Assembly: GCA_012842105.1 (NCBI GenBank)
Contig: DUTL01000172.1
Location: 1-13,914 of the forward strand
DNA length: 13,914 nucleotides
Direction: 5' to 3'
Source: Candidatus Fermentithermobacillaceae bacterium
Lineage (GTDB): Bacteria; Bacillota; Sulfobacillia; Fermentithermobacillales; Fermentithermobacillaceae
Position numbers and translations under genes: made by a program. Under the pieces are notes generated by a model. It was given only the letters and a program-made list of their open reading frames with translations. It was not told where the DNA came from and searched no databases. Shown here in pieces: positions 6,429-13,276 of this stretch. The stretch's first letter is position 1. Every line of letters starts with the position of its first letter.

Positions 6429-7601
6429 CTACATTGATGCTTTGTATATGCTTAAGACGTCTTCATAAGAAAGAGGCTTGTAGGTTCCGACAGAGCCTCC
6501 GTTATTCTCAACTGCAGATTTGGCCATCTTTTCAAGGTCTTCTTCTTTGATTCCTATTTCTCTTAACGTACCGGGAATTCCCAAACACTTGAGGAACTCT
6601 CTCGTCTTATTGATAGCTTCACGAGCTATTTCATGCTTCTCTTTGCTTTCGTCTATCCCCCATACGTTTACCCCGTACTCAACGAACTTGTAAAGGTTCT
6701 CGTCATCCAAGACATGCTCCATCCAATTGGGGGTGAGTATCGCTAACCCTACTCCATGGGTAATATCATAATACGCGCTGAGTTCATGCTGTATGGGGTG
6801 AACGCTCCATCTGTTAGTTCCTTTTCCGAACTCCAGCAACCCGTTTATGGCAAGTGAGGATGCCCACATTAAGTTAGCCCTGGCCTCATAATCATCAGGT
6901 TTCTCCAAAGCAATGGGCCCGTATTTGATACAGGCCTTTAGGAGGCCTTCGGCCAGCCTGTCTTGTAAGAAAGCACCCTTGACACCACTAAAGTAGGCCT
7001 CAAATGTATGGCTCATGATGTCAGCGGTACCGGCTGCAGTTTGCTTGGCGGGCACTGTAAACGTATAGGTTGGATCAAGGATTGAAAACTTCGGCGCCAT
7101 ATCCGGATGTCCTACACCTAACTTCTGATTTGTTTCCATGTTGCTGATTACAGCACCGGAATCCATTTCTGAGCCTGTTGCTGATAAAGTCAGTACTGCC
7201 CCAATAGGAAGCACTTTTTCGACTTGTGCCTTTCCGATTACCAGATCCCAAGGCTCCCCCTCGTAGAAATAACCCGCCGCAATAACCTTCGAGCAATCAA
7301 TGGTGCTGCCGCCACCTACGGGCAATATGAAATCTATATTGTTTTCTCTTGCAATTTTGATTCCCTTTTCGACCGTAGTAATCCTCGGATTAGGTTCAAC
7401 GCCACCCAATTCCCAGAATTCTATGCCGCTTTCCTTCAATATTTTCGTTACAGTATCATAGACTCCAGTCCTCTTGATGCTTCCTCCACCATACACGAGA
7501 AGCACTCTGGAGCCGTATTTCTTGATTTCATCGCCTAGAACTTGAATCTGGTTTTCTCCGAAGAATATCTTTGTTGGTATGTGACAGTCAAAGTTCTTCA
7601 A
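6429..7601 (-). CDS. Iron-dependent, NAD(P)H butanol dehydrogenase-like alcohol dehydrogenase
   Basis: This is a cytoplasmic group III (metal-dependent) alcohol dehydrogenase that reduces aldehydes to alcohols with NAD(P)H. The 390 residues are full length for the YqhD/BdhA/YugJ branch. The nucleotide-binding loops are YGGGS (37-41) and VGGGSTIDCSK (95-105). The metal ligands align as Asp194, His198 (AAGTADIMSHTFE), His268 and His282 (WSVHPIQHELSAYYDITHG), nearly identical in position to those of E. coli YqhD. The start is TTG at 7601, 8 bases after GGGGA. A candidate promoter lies at 7730-7756, giving a leader of about 120 bases. It is a single-gene unit divergent from cotJ. In anaerobes it would serve fermentative alcohol formation or aldehyde detoxification; the native substrate is not decided by sequence. 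Confidence 0.95.
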   Translation of the reverse strand: MKNFDCHIPTKIFFGENQIQVLGDEIKKYGSRVLLVYGGGSIKRTGVYDTVTKILKESGIEFWELGGVEPNPRITTVEKGIKIARENNIDFILPVGGGSTIDCSKVIAAGYFYEGEPWDLVIGKAQVEKVLPIGAVLTLSATGSEMDSGAVISNMETNQKLGVGHPDMAPKFSILDPTYTFTVPAKQTAAGTADIMSHTFEAYFSGVKGAFLQDRLAEGLLKACIKYGPIALEKPDDYEARANLMWASSLAINGLLEFGKGTNRWSVHPIQHELSAYYDITHGVGLAILTPNWMEHVLDDENLYKFVEYGVNVWGIDESKEKHEIAREAINKTREFLKCLGIPGTLREIGIKEEDLEKMAKSAVENNGGSVGTYKPLSYEDVLSIYKASM

Positions 7602-7729
7602 TTATGCTATCCCCGCTCTTATGTATTGTGATATTTGTTACTATGACGATTGCAGCTACATCTTTTGGCAATAGCGTACTTCCAAATAAGCCTCCTCTCT
7701 TGCTACGCCGATTCTTGTCCATTGTACAG

Positions 7730-7756
7730 GTTATATGACGGTCTTGGGCCTGTCAA
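7730..7756 (-). promoter_or_regulatory. Candidate sigma-A promoter of the butanol dehydrogenase gene
   Basis: On the minus strand there is a perfect TTGACA at 7756-7751. A TATAAC box lies 15 bases on (7735-7730); TAACCT at a 17-base spacing is an alternative. The short spacer lowers confidence. The predicted start lies about 120 bases ahead of the TTG start codon. Confidence 0.4.
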
Positions 7757-8041
7757 ACCTGTTTATGCCACTTCGGATCGGCCCCGCTTGCCTCCCTTTT
7801 GGCTTCGAAAACCCGCAAACAACTAGCTCATGCCTAACAGTTGAATTTGGGAACAAGACCCAGGACCAGGCCTAGAAGCGGGCTCAGGAGCGAGTCCAGG
7901 CCATTTCCCAGCAAGCCAGGCCAATCAAATGGTTTCCTTGGCAAAGCACCGGCTCTCCTCCAGCCTAATACGTTGAATGCAACTCATCATTTGCCTCCTC
8001 CAACCTTTCACATTATATAGACACAATAACTACCTGGTTTA
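7757..8041. other. Divergent intergenic region between the dehydrogenase and cotJ genes
   Basis: No coding frame is convincing. The only pattern I see is a loose cluster of CCAGGCC-type heptamers (three between about 7860 and 7930) without a clear period. The stretch likely holds upstream promoter sequence for the flanking divergent genes. Confidence 0.4.
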
Positions 8042-8049
8042 CATAAACT
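8021..8049 (+). promoter_or_regulatory. Possible sporulation (sigma-E/K-like) promoter of the cotJ operon
   Basis: CATAAACT at 8042-8049 fits the CATAnnnT -10 element of mother-cell sigma factors. An A/T-rich ACAATA lies at a suitable -35 distance (8023-8028) but is a poor match. The cotJ operon of B. subtilis is known to be sigma-E dependent. A start near 8056 would leave a 30-base leader with the AAGGAGGA site. Confidence 0.3.
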
Positions 8050-8085
8050 GCAGTGATATTAATCCCAAACAAGGAGGACCTGCAT

Positions 8086-8568
8086 ATGCGAAGGCAATTA
8101 CCAAATAGTCAAAAGCCTTTCAGGCTCTTTCGCGACACGGAACAGGAACTCGCACGTGAGCAGGCAACATTGAGGCTAACCCGTCAGGATCCACAATCGA
8201 CTGAAGATAGAGGAATTGACAACAAGCCGATTCTCCCTGCAGGTAGAACCGGCAAGATTCCTGAGCCCCCGGCTTCGCATGAACCTGCGCCTGCAGCGGG
8301 CTTCATCCAAGAACCCGATCCAGAAGTTTCGTTGGCCGAACACAATGGTTTCTCTGAACCGGATTGGCCTTTTGGCAGCGAAGGGCCGGAAGCAAGCCAG
8401 ATGGCGTCAGACACACCTTCCAGCATGATTTTCGGCGAACTGGCCACAGCATATGTGCCCTGGCAAATGTTTACCCAGACCCTCAGCCTTCGAGAGGCAC
8501 TCAGGGCCGGAACACTCTTCCCGGAACTGATAAGAACTCCGCCCCTTTACAAAAGGCCAGAGGCTTAA
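8086..8568 (+). CDS. cotJA: Spore coat-associated protein CotJA with a long Pro/Glu-rich N-terminal extension
   Basis: CotJA belongs to the spore coat and is needed with CotJC for its assembly. The C-terminal 40 residues carry the family signature: AYVPWQMFTQTLSLREALRA and GTLFPELIRTPPLY. Typical CotJA proteins are about 70-85 residues. This one has 160, because residues 1 to about 115 form a charged, Pro/Glu/Ser-rich, low-complexity extension with no domain I recognise. The ATG at 8086 has AAGGAGGA at the right distance; a GTG at 8053 in the same frame has none. cotJB follows after 14 bases, with its ribosome site directly behind this stop codon. The operon order cotJA-cotJB-cotJC matches Bacillus and Clostridia. 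The signature is confined to the C-terminus, but context makes the call firm. Confidence 0.88.
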   Translation: MRRQLPNSQKPFRLFRDTEQELAREQATLRLTRQDPQSTEDRGIDNKPILPAGRTGKIPEPPASHEPAPAAGFIQEPDPEVSLAEHNGFSEPDWPFGSEGPEASQMASDTPSSMIFGELATAYVPWQMFTQTLSLREALRAGTLFPELIRTPPLYKRPEA

Positions 8569-8582
8569 GGAGGGATTTGACA

Positions 8583-8849
8583 GTGAATGCACAACAAAAA
8601 GAAATGCTTCTTAGAATCATGGAACTGCAATTCGCGGCTACGGAACTCAACCTGTATTTAGACACTCACCCTGACGACATGCGAGCGCTGCAGGAGTTCA
8701 GGATGAGGTCACAGGAGCTCATGAGTGCCAAAATGGAATATGAGCGTGTTTACGGGCCGCTGCTTAACTACGGCCTTGGAATGACAGGCCGCACATGGCA
8801 ATGGATCGAGGACCCGTGGCCATGGGAAGTAAACTGGAGAAGGAGTTGA
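8583..8849 (+). CDS. cotJB: Spore coat protein CotJB
   Basis: CotJB is a small spore coat component encoded between CotJA and the catalase-like CotJC. The 88 residues match the family length and hallmarks: LNLYLDTHPDD (near 23-33), an amphipathic helix, YGPLLNYG, and the Trp-rich end WQWIEDPWPWEVNW. The start is GTG at 8583 with AAGGAGGG (8567-8574) 8 bases upstream. The frame is open further upstream, but that part overlaps cotJA and has no family resemblance. cotJC follows after 7 bases. The product acts in the mother cell during coat assembly. Confidence 0.93.
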   Translation: MNAQQKEMLLRIMELQFAATELNLYLDTHPDDMRALQEFRMRSQELMSAKMEYERVYGPLLNYGLGMTGRTWQWIEDPWPWEVNWRRS

Positions 8850-8856
8850 AAAGAGC

Positions 8857-9462
8857 ATGTGGGTTTATCAGAAAATGCTCCAATATCCGGCAAGGGTCAG
8901 ATCTACTAACCCCCGGCTGGCGAAGGTTGTAATTACACAATACGGCGGGCCCGACGGTGAGCTGGCCGCTTCCCTGCGATACCTCACCCAAAGGTACACA
9001 ATGCCCATTCCTGAGGCTAAAGCTGCATTGACCGATATCGGCACCGAAGAGCTTGCTCATATGGAGATTATTGCCACTTTGGTGTATAACCTGATAAGGG
9101 ATGCAAGCATTGCCGACATCAAAAGGGCCGGGATGGACGGGTACTATGCCGATCACGATAAGGCCCTGTATTTTGTCAATGCAGAAGGGGCGCCCTGGGT
9201 AGCTTCATACATCCAGTCAAAAGGAGATCCTATCACTGACATCCACGAAAACATGGCAGCGGAACAAAAGGCAAGATCAACTTACGAGTACCTGATACAG
9301 CTCTCAGATGATCCTGATGTTACAGATACCCTGAGGTTCCTGTGGCAAAGGGAAATCGTACACTTCCAAAGATTTGGGGAAATACTCAACCTGCTCCACG
9401 ACTACTATGGGAGGCAGCATGTATTCGACATGAAGGGCTGGGATCCTAAAGGCGGGCAGTAA
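8857..9462 (+). CDS. cotJC: Spore coat manganese-catalase-family protein CotJC
   Basis: CotJC is a ferritin-like, dimanganese catalase-family protein of the spore coat, thought to break down hydrogen peroxide or protect the coat during assembly. The 201 residues include the full set of likely metal ligands in order: Glu35 (GGPDGELAASLRYL), Glu65 and His68 (IGTEELAHMEII), Glu136 (ENMAAEQKARSTYE) and His169 (WQREIVHFQRFGE). The N-terminus MWVYQKMLQYP is typical of CotJC. The ATG at 8857 is served by the AGGAG at the end of cotJB, 11 bases upstream. It is the last gene of the operon; a hairpin terminator lies about 175 bases downstream. The identification is secure. Confidence 0.96.
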   Translation: MWVYQKMLQYPARVRSTNPRLAKVVITQYGGPDGELAASLRYLTQRYTMPIPEAKAALTDIGTEELAHMEIIATLVYNLIRDASIADIKRAGMDGYYADHDKALYFVNAEGAPWVASYIQSKGDPITDIHENMAAEQKARSTYEYLIQLSDDPDVTDTLRFLWQREIVHFQRFGEILNLLHDYYGRQHVFDMKGWDPKGGQ

Positions 9463-9491
9463 CCTAAAGACAGGTGCGAACCCAAGTAGGC

Positions 9492-9550
9492 CCGGAGTCG
9501 CCGAAGTCACACGGATATGGCCGGAGTTACGCGAATCTCGCGGGAATCAC
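9492..9550. repeat. Degenerate array of about six 9-11 base CGGA-type repeats
   Basis: After cotJC the sequence can be split into CGGAGTCGC, CGAAGTCACA, CGGATATGGC, CGGAGTTACG, CGAATCTCG and CGGGAATCACA. Each starts with CGRA or CGGG, and the period is close to 10 bases. The period is not a multiple of three. It contains the small hairpin CGCGA-ATC-TCGCG (9530-9542). No function is known to me. Confidence 0.4.
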
Positions 9551-9637
9551 AAGATCGAGCCACAAGATACATCTAAATGGTTTGGTCACACGCCTGTTAT
9601 ACGAAGGAGAGCGTCACAGCCATGAAAACCGGCAAAA

Positions 9638-9664
9638 AGCCCCGGTGGTTCAATCCTCGGGGCT
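9638..9664. terminator. Hairpin terminator between the cotJ operon and the minus-strand AbrB-like unit
   Basis: AGCCCCG (9638-9644) pairs with CGGGGCT (9658-9664) around a 13-base loop. On the minus strand it is followed by TTTTT (9638-9634), a classical Rho-independent terminator for the AbrB-like/DUF2007 unit. On the plus strand it is followed by the T-rich tgttgttatt, so it may also end cotJ transcripts. Confidence 0.7.
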
Positions 9665-9676
9665 GTTGTTATTCAT

Positions 9677-9818
9677 CTACAAGACAACTCTGAACTCATC
9701 CAGTTCAATGAGTTCGACGATGACACTGCCGCCATCACTGAAACCAACTTGCTTCCTCACCTCAACGGGAATGAACAAACGGCCGCAAGACTCTCAACGC
9801 TTGCCTGATCATTCTCAT
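9677..9818 (-). pseudogene. Frame-shifted AbrB/SpoVT-type swapped-hairpin gene
   Basis: One minus-strand frame reads GRLFIPVEVRKQVGFSDGGS, then VIVELIELDEFRVVL and a TAG at 9679-9677. GR-x-x-IP-x-E-x-R-K-x-x-G is the core of the AbrB/MazE/SpoVT DNA-binding domain. That frame is closed by a TGA just upstream. The expected preceding strand is found in another frame as QASVESL. A single frameshift near CTTGCGG therefore separates the two halves. An ATG at 9818 overlaps the TGA of the DUF2007-like gene (ATGA) but leads in its own frame only to an 18-residue peptide. A similar core is encoded at 12993-13112. The protein would have been a small transcription factor or antitoxin. Sequencing error is an alternative to decay. 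Confidence 0.6.
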
Positions 9819-10045
9819 ATCTGTGTGTTCGGTTCCCGGTCGGTTTCAGAAAGAACCCGGCGCGCCAATTCCAGATCCTTTTCAGGCACAAGCACTTTGA
9901 TTGATGTCAAGCCCGGGTACACGCTTGACGGCAGAAATGACCGGAACAGTACCTCAATACCGTAAGGCTCAAGAGCTGAACGAACAAGTTCTCGTTCTAA
10001 TTCGGTTGCCACTGTGCGAACCTCGACAAACTTTTCATCGGCCAT
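9815..10045 (-). CDS. Small DUF2007-like putative signal-transducing protein
   Basis: The 76-residue product begins MADEKFVEVRTVATELERELVRSALEPYGIEVLFR and later reads IKVLVPEKDLELARRVLSE. This is the beta-alpha-beta pattern of DUF2007 proteins: a strand, a helix rich in E-x-E-L-V/I, a central G-I-x-V strand, then VLVPEEDLEEARRLL. Their role is unknown; fusions and context suggest signalling, and they are soluble cytoplasmic proteins. An upstream ATG at 10096 is in frame, but a good promoter at 10106-10135 would place the transcript start almost on it. The ATG at 10045 has AGGAAGGGG upstream, so I choose that. Its stop overlaps the start of the broken AbrB-like gene (ATGA), suggesting a former two-gene operon ending at the 9638-9664 terminator. 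Confidence 0.75.
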   Translation of the reverse strand: MADEKFVEVRTVATELERELVRSALEPYGIEVLFRSFLPSSVYPGLTSIKVLVPEKDLELARRVLSETDREPNTQI

Positions 10046-10105
10046 GGCCCTCGCCCCTTCCTGCCCTCGCGTGCACATTACCACATCGCCGGGCATTGTT
10101 ACCTA

Positions 10106-10135
10106 ATTCTAGCATTTTGTAAGAGGCACTGTGAA
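10106..10135 (-). promoter_or_regulatory. Sigma-A-like promoter of the DUF2007/AbrB-like unit
   Basis: On the minus strand TTCACA (10135-10130, five of six to consensus) is followed after 18 bases by TAGAAT (10111-10106, five of six). The latter is preceded by TGC, an extended -10. The predicted start is near 10099, 54 bases ahead of the ATG at 10045. Confidence 0.55.
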
Positions 10136-10350
10136 AGTATTCCGAATTCTCCTCCACCTCATACGTCTGCTTTCGGCCCTAACAAACCGACCCAGACGAG
10201 GGTTCTGTTTAGGGTTGAGACGCCTGGCCCGGTTTCCCCGCCTGGGAAGTATTACAAATGCCTGACGAAGTAGTTGCCCTGTCCTGAGAAAGATCGCTCA
10301 AGAAAGCAACGTGTTCGGGGAATGATCTTGTTATGAGGAGGCAATGCTCG

Positions 10351-11721
10351 ATGATAAACTGGATTCTCATGAGAATGATGAACCCGTTGACAGACGACGT
10401 AACCCGTACAATGCTAACCCAGGACTATCCCACCAACCCATTTGAGATCGTGACTGTGGCTGATAAACTGACCCCACGAGCCATAATTGAAGCCGGTATG
10501 CGATCACAAACAGGTAAAGCGCTGCAAAGGCCCTTTGGAAGCCCGGTGGTACGCTCTCCCTGGGATGATATTTTGCTGACTCCCCGACAACTCTTTCAGT
10601 TACCCACAGCAACCCTTGACGAAATCAGCACTGCTACGGTAATCGGCAGAAACGCAAGAAAGCCCCTGAATCTTGATATACCCATAATGATAACAGGAAT
10701 GTCCTATGGAGGTTCGCTTAGCCTGAAACTGAAAATGGCCCTGGCCAAAGGGTCAGCCATGGTAGGTACTTCAACTAACACAGGGGAATCAGCCGTCACC
10801 GGTGAAACACGCTCTTTGGCTAAATACCTCGTGGGCCAGTACAACCGTGGCGGATGGCTGACATCCCGTGAGCAACTCAGCCTGCTGGATGCCATAGAGA
10901 TTCAGCTGGGGCAAGGAGCCTTCGGCGGAGCAGTTGAATCTACCATGCAAAGCGCCACCATCGGCAAACACCTGAGGAAGACCTGGCACCTGAAAGAAGG
11001 GCAGGACGCCACAGTGCGCGCCCGCATGCCGGGAGTGTCTACGCCAAGAGACATCGTAGAACTTGTTAGCAGTCTCAAGTCCGCTCACGACATCCCTGTA
11101 GGTGTCAAGATAGCGGCCAGCGATTTCATTGAGAAAGAGCTTCAAGTGATTGCGCAAACAGACGCGGATTTTGTTGTGATAGATGGAGCCGAGGGCGGAA
11201 CCGCAGTGGCGCCACCCACTTTGGAAGACGATCTGGGACTGCCAACCCTGTACGGCCTTGCCCGCACCGTAGACTGGCTGGAGGGACAAGGGCTACGTGA
11301 CCGTTTCAGCGTCATCGCAGCAGGCGGGATGAGAACCCCGGGGCAGTTTCTCAAGGCACTGGCTATAGGCGCAGACGCTGTATATGTCGGGTCAATTGCA
11401 GTTCTGGCTGCGGTCCATGCCCAGGTCGTCAAGATACTGCCCAAAGCTGTGCCTGCGCAGATGGTGCTTTACGACGGCCAGTACTCTGATAAGCTTGATG
11501 TAGACCAAGCTGCAACCAGTCTGGCTAACTTCCTCAAATCCTGCACCGAAGAGATGAAACTAGCCCTTCAAGCGCTGGGCAAGAAATCCGTACGCGAACT
11601 GGCCCGCGAGGACCTGGTGGCCACCTGCAAGGATCTGGCGGAGTTCATGAACATACGCTACGCCGGGAGTCCCCGGAGATACGCTTCCAAGACCCAACTT
11701 GCCAGCGACAGGCTAAAATGA
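10351..11721 (+). CDS. Stand-alone FMN-binding glutamate synthase-domain protein lacking the 3Fe-4S cysteines
   Basis: The 456 residues correspond to the central FMN barrel of glutamate synthase (GltB domain 2, COG0069-type) without the amidotransferase and C-terminal domains. Recognisable parts are STNTGES (140-146), QLGQGAFGGA (185-194), the KIAASDFIEKE strand (253-263), DGAEGGTAVAPPT (278-290) and AAGGMRTPGQFLKALAIGADAV (323-344), typical FMN phosphate-binding barrel strands. In GltB the barrel is followed by a cysteine cluster that binds 3Fe-4S. Here the place is taken by VHAQVVKILPKAVPAQMVLY, with no cysteine; only two cysteines remain in the protein, both far downstream. It is likely an FMN oxidoreductase of unknown substrate rather than glutamate synthase. 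The ATG at 10351 is 9 bases after AGGAGG; the in-frame ATG at 10333 precedes that site. It stands alone and converges on the lipoprotein gene. Confidence 0.88.
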   Translation: MINWILMRMMNPLTDDVTRTMLTQDYPTNPFEIVTVADKLTPRAIIEAGMRSQTGKALQRPFGSPVVRSPWDDILLTPRQLFQLPTATLDEISTATVIGRNARKPLNLDIPIMITGMSYGGSLSLKLKMALAKGSAMVGTSTNTGESAVTGETRSLAKYLVGQYNRGGWLTSREQLSLLDAIEIQLGQGAFGGAVESTMQSATIGKHLRKTWHLKEGQDATVRARMPGVSTPRDIVELVSSLKSAHDIPVGVKIAASDFIEKELQVIAQTDADFVVIDGAEGGTAVAPPTLEDDLGLPTLYGLARTVDWLEGQGLRDRFSVIAAGGMRTPGQFLKALAIGADAVYVGSIAVLAAVHAQVVKILPKAVPAQMVLYDGQYSDKLDVDQAATSLANFLKSCTEEMKLALQALGKKSVRELAREDLVATCKDLAEFMNIRYAGSPRRYASKTQLASDRLK

Positions 11722-11851
11722 GCTGCAGCACTGCTACAGACTTTTATTGCTTCTCCAATCGCAGCCAGGCCCCACCGCTCGTACCATAGACTAAGTGACA
11801 CTCACCAAGAACGGCCGGCGACATTCCTGCCGAAATGGCTTCAGATTGTGT

Positions 11852-12988
11852 TTAGTCCCATATGGTAACGCCATCATCCAAACGGGCTATGCAATCCGCC
11901 TTCCCTGTTTCGATTATGCTGTTACGCAGAGTGGCACGCATATAAAGGTGCTCACCCGCAACATAAACATAGCCGACCGATTCGTTAAGGCCATTCTTCA
12001 ATCCGCCGTCTCTTTCATCTATCAGCGAAGGATCGATAGTTTCGGGGTGCTCCTGCCATTGTTTGAAGGTGATGCCAAGCCAATTCCCGTCTCGGTCAAA
12101 AAACTCGTTTGCTTCTTCAATGAGTTGGGTAGTTTCGTTTGTCGCCAGATTAAGGCAATTTACAACATGGCAAGGCCCGTTTTCATTGGAACTGATACCC
12201 ATGTAATATAGATTGCCGCTGCTGTAATTGACAAAGTCTCCGCCCTGCAAGACAACTCTGACCGTGTCGCCGTCCAAATCCATATGATAAACTTCATTTT
12301 TATCAGCGTCCAAATAATAAATTCCACTTTCGTCGACTGATACATTGTAGGTATAAGTCTTTATGAGTGTTCTCTTGCTATTCGCAGCAATGTCATAAAC
12401 CCCCAATTCCCGAACGTTACAATAATAGACTTTACCCATGTAGTAGTAAGCAACAGACATGTTGGGCACGAGCAACTTCTGATTTCCGCCGTCCAAATCC
12501 GCCCTGTAAATCTGCGGAACGTTGTTTTTATCGCGTTTGTCAAAATACATGCCGCTCTCAGCAACATAGAGATTACCGCAATAGCCTTCAGTGAGTTTCG
12601 TTTCTTCTGTACCGTCAGTTTGGATTTTGCAAATCGAATTGTTGTCCAGATGGTCTATATAATAAATCCAGCCATCAAGAACGTTTATGTCTTCGGCAAT
12701 ACTATTACTGATTCTTGTCTTGGACGAGCCGTCAGGCCTTGCTTTGTACAATTTCCAACCATCGCTCTCGCTACGGTAATATACATATCCGTCATCGCCG
12801 CCGCACACTAAGCCACCAGCGCCGATATTGCCGCCTTCAAACCCGACACGTTCTGTCTGCACAGCAGGATCAGACACATCAGGCACACCTGGTGTAATAG
12901 ATGCTTCCGGCAGCGTATTTGGTGTACAGCCTGCCAGGCATGATAGGATAAGGATTAAAGATAGCAGGGTTGCAGTTCTCTTGGCCAT
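11852..12988 (-). CDS. DUF5050-type beta-propeller lipoprotein
   Basis: The 378-residue product begins with Lys/Arg, a hydrophobic stretch and LSCLAGC, giving a lipidated Cys21. A Pro/Ser/Thr-rich linker follows, so it is anchored outside the membrane. The body is built from repeats of about 45 residues with the pattern G-x-(V/I)-YY ... LYK-x-x-x-DG-x-x-x-x-L, for example GYVYYRSESDGWKLYKARPDG, GWIYYIDHLDNNSICKIQTDG and NEVYHMDLDG. These match DUF5050, a propeller-like domain of Bacillota surface proteins with no known catalytic activity. The ATG at 12988 follows GGAGGGG. The frame stays open another 32 codons upstream, but that part lacks a signal peptide and overlaps the AbrB-like mini-ORF, whose stop lies 4 bases ahead of this start. 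The two are probably co-transcribed from 13143-13171. Ligand or partner is unknown. Confidence 0.88.
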   Translation of the reverse strand: MAKRTATLLSLILILSCLAGCTPNTLPEASITPGVPDVSDPAVQTERVGFEGGNIGAGGLVCGGDDGYVYYRSESDGWKLYKARPDGSSKTRISNSIAEDINVLDGWIYYIDHLDNNSICKIQTDGTEETKLTEGYCGNLYVAESGMYFDKRDKNNVPQIYRADLDGGNQKLLVPNMSVAYYYMGKVYYCNVRELGVYDIAANSKRTLIKTYTYNVSVDESGIYYLDADKNEVYHMDLDGDTVRVVLQGGDFVNYSSGNLYYMGISSNENGPCHVVNCLNLATNETTQLIEEANEFFDRDGNWLGITFKQWQEHPETIDPSLIDERDGGLKNGLNESVGYVYVAGEHLYMRATLRNSIIETGKADCIARLDDGVTIWD

Positions 12989-12992
12989 AGCG

Positions 12993-13112
12993 CTATACCC
13001 CTCCAAAAGGCAATAGACTAACACTATCGCCTGCGTTGAAGCCGGGCTGTTTCCTGATCTCGGCCGGAATGAGCAGACGTCCACGGCTGTCTACACCCGT
13101 TAGAACACCCAT
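12993..13112 (-). CDS. Truncated AbrB/MazE-type mini-ORF upstream of the DUF5050 lipoprotein
   Basis: A 39-codon minus-strand frame reads MGVLTGVDSRGRLLIPAEIR, then KQPGFNAGDSVSLLPFGGV and TAG. VDSRGRLLIPAEIRKQ-x-GF-x-x-GD is the swapped-hairpin DNA-binding core of AbrB/MazE/SpoVT regulators, which are normally 50-90 residues. The last strand and any C-terminal domain are missing. An in-frame GTG at 13118 (two codons earlier) sits 7-8 bases after GGGAG and may be the true start. The 3' end contains the ribosome site of the lipoprotein gene, whose ATG is 4 bases beyond the stop, so translation may be coupled. It may be a functional short regulator, a leader ORF or a remnant. It resembles the broken gene at 9677-9818. 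Confidence 0.55.
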   Translation of the reverse strand: MGVLTGVDSRGRLLIPAEIRKQPGFNAGDSVSLLPFGGV

Positions 13113-13142
13113 GGCCACTCTACTCTCCCACGCTTTTCCCAC

Positions 13143-13178
13143 ATCTTACCTTTTCACACACGAGAACGCAAGTGTGAA
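13143..13178 (-). promoter_or_regulatory. Promoter with an operator-like dyad ahead of the AbrB-like mini-ORF and lipoprotein gene
   Basis: On the minus strand TTGCGT (13171-13166) and TAAGAT (13148-13143) are 17 bases apart, a moderate sigma-A match. Transcription would start near 13136, shortly before the mini-ORF. The inverted repeat TTCACAC (13153-13159) with GTGTGAA (13172-13178) flanks and overlaps the -35 box and spacer, where a regulator would block or alter polymerase binding. Confidence 0.45.
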
Positions 13179-13276
13179 GTGATACGGGATGTTACCGGTC
13201 AATGATATTGTCACCTTGGGGACTGCGGACTGGGGAAATGTCATTATGTTTTCGTCCTTGGAGAATGCGTGCCGGG

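Noticed and set aside
6202..6468. Plus-strand ORF (88 codons) with an excellent AAGGAGGGG site
   Set aside because: The product is Arg-rich without any family pattern, crosses the 6303-6347 hairpin and overlaps the dehydrogenase 3' end on the opposite strand. Conservation would be needed to call it.
8053..8085. Upstream GTG start (8053) for cotJA
   Set aside because: It has no ribosome site, while AAGGAGGA lies between it and the ATG at 8086.
9622..9693. Short ORF (23 codons, MKTGKKPRWFNPRG...) after AAGGAGAG behind cotJC
   Set aside because: It runs through the hairpin terminator at 9638-9664 and has no recognisable homology; the ribosome site could be chance.
10177..10214. Imperfect stem-loop (CCCTAACAAACC with GGTTCTGTTTAGGG) upstream of the FMN protein gene
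   Set aside because: The pairing needs bulges, and no T-tract or link to a regulatory family is seen, so it is noted without being called a feature.
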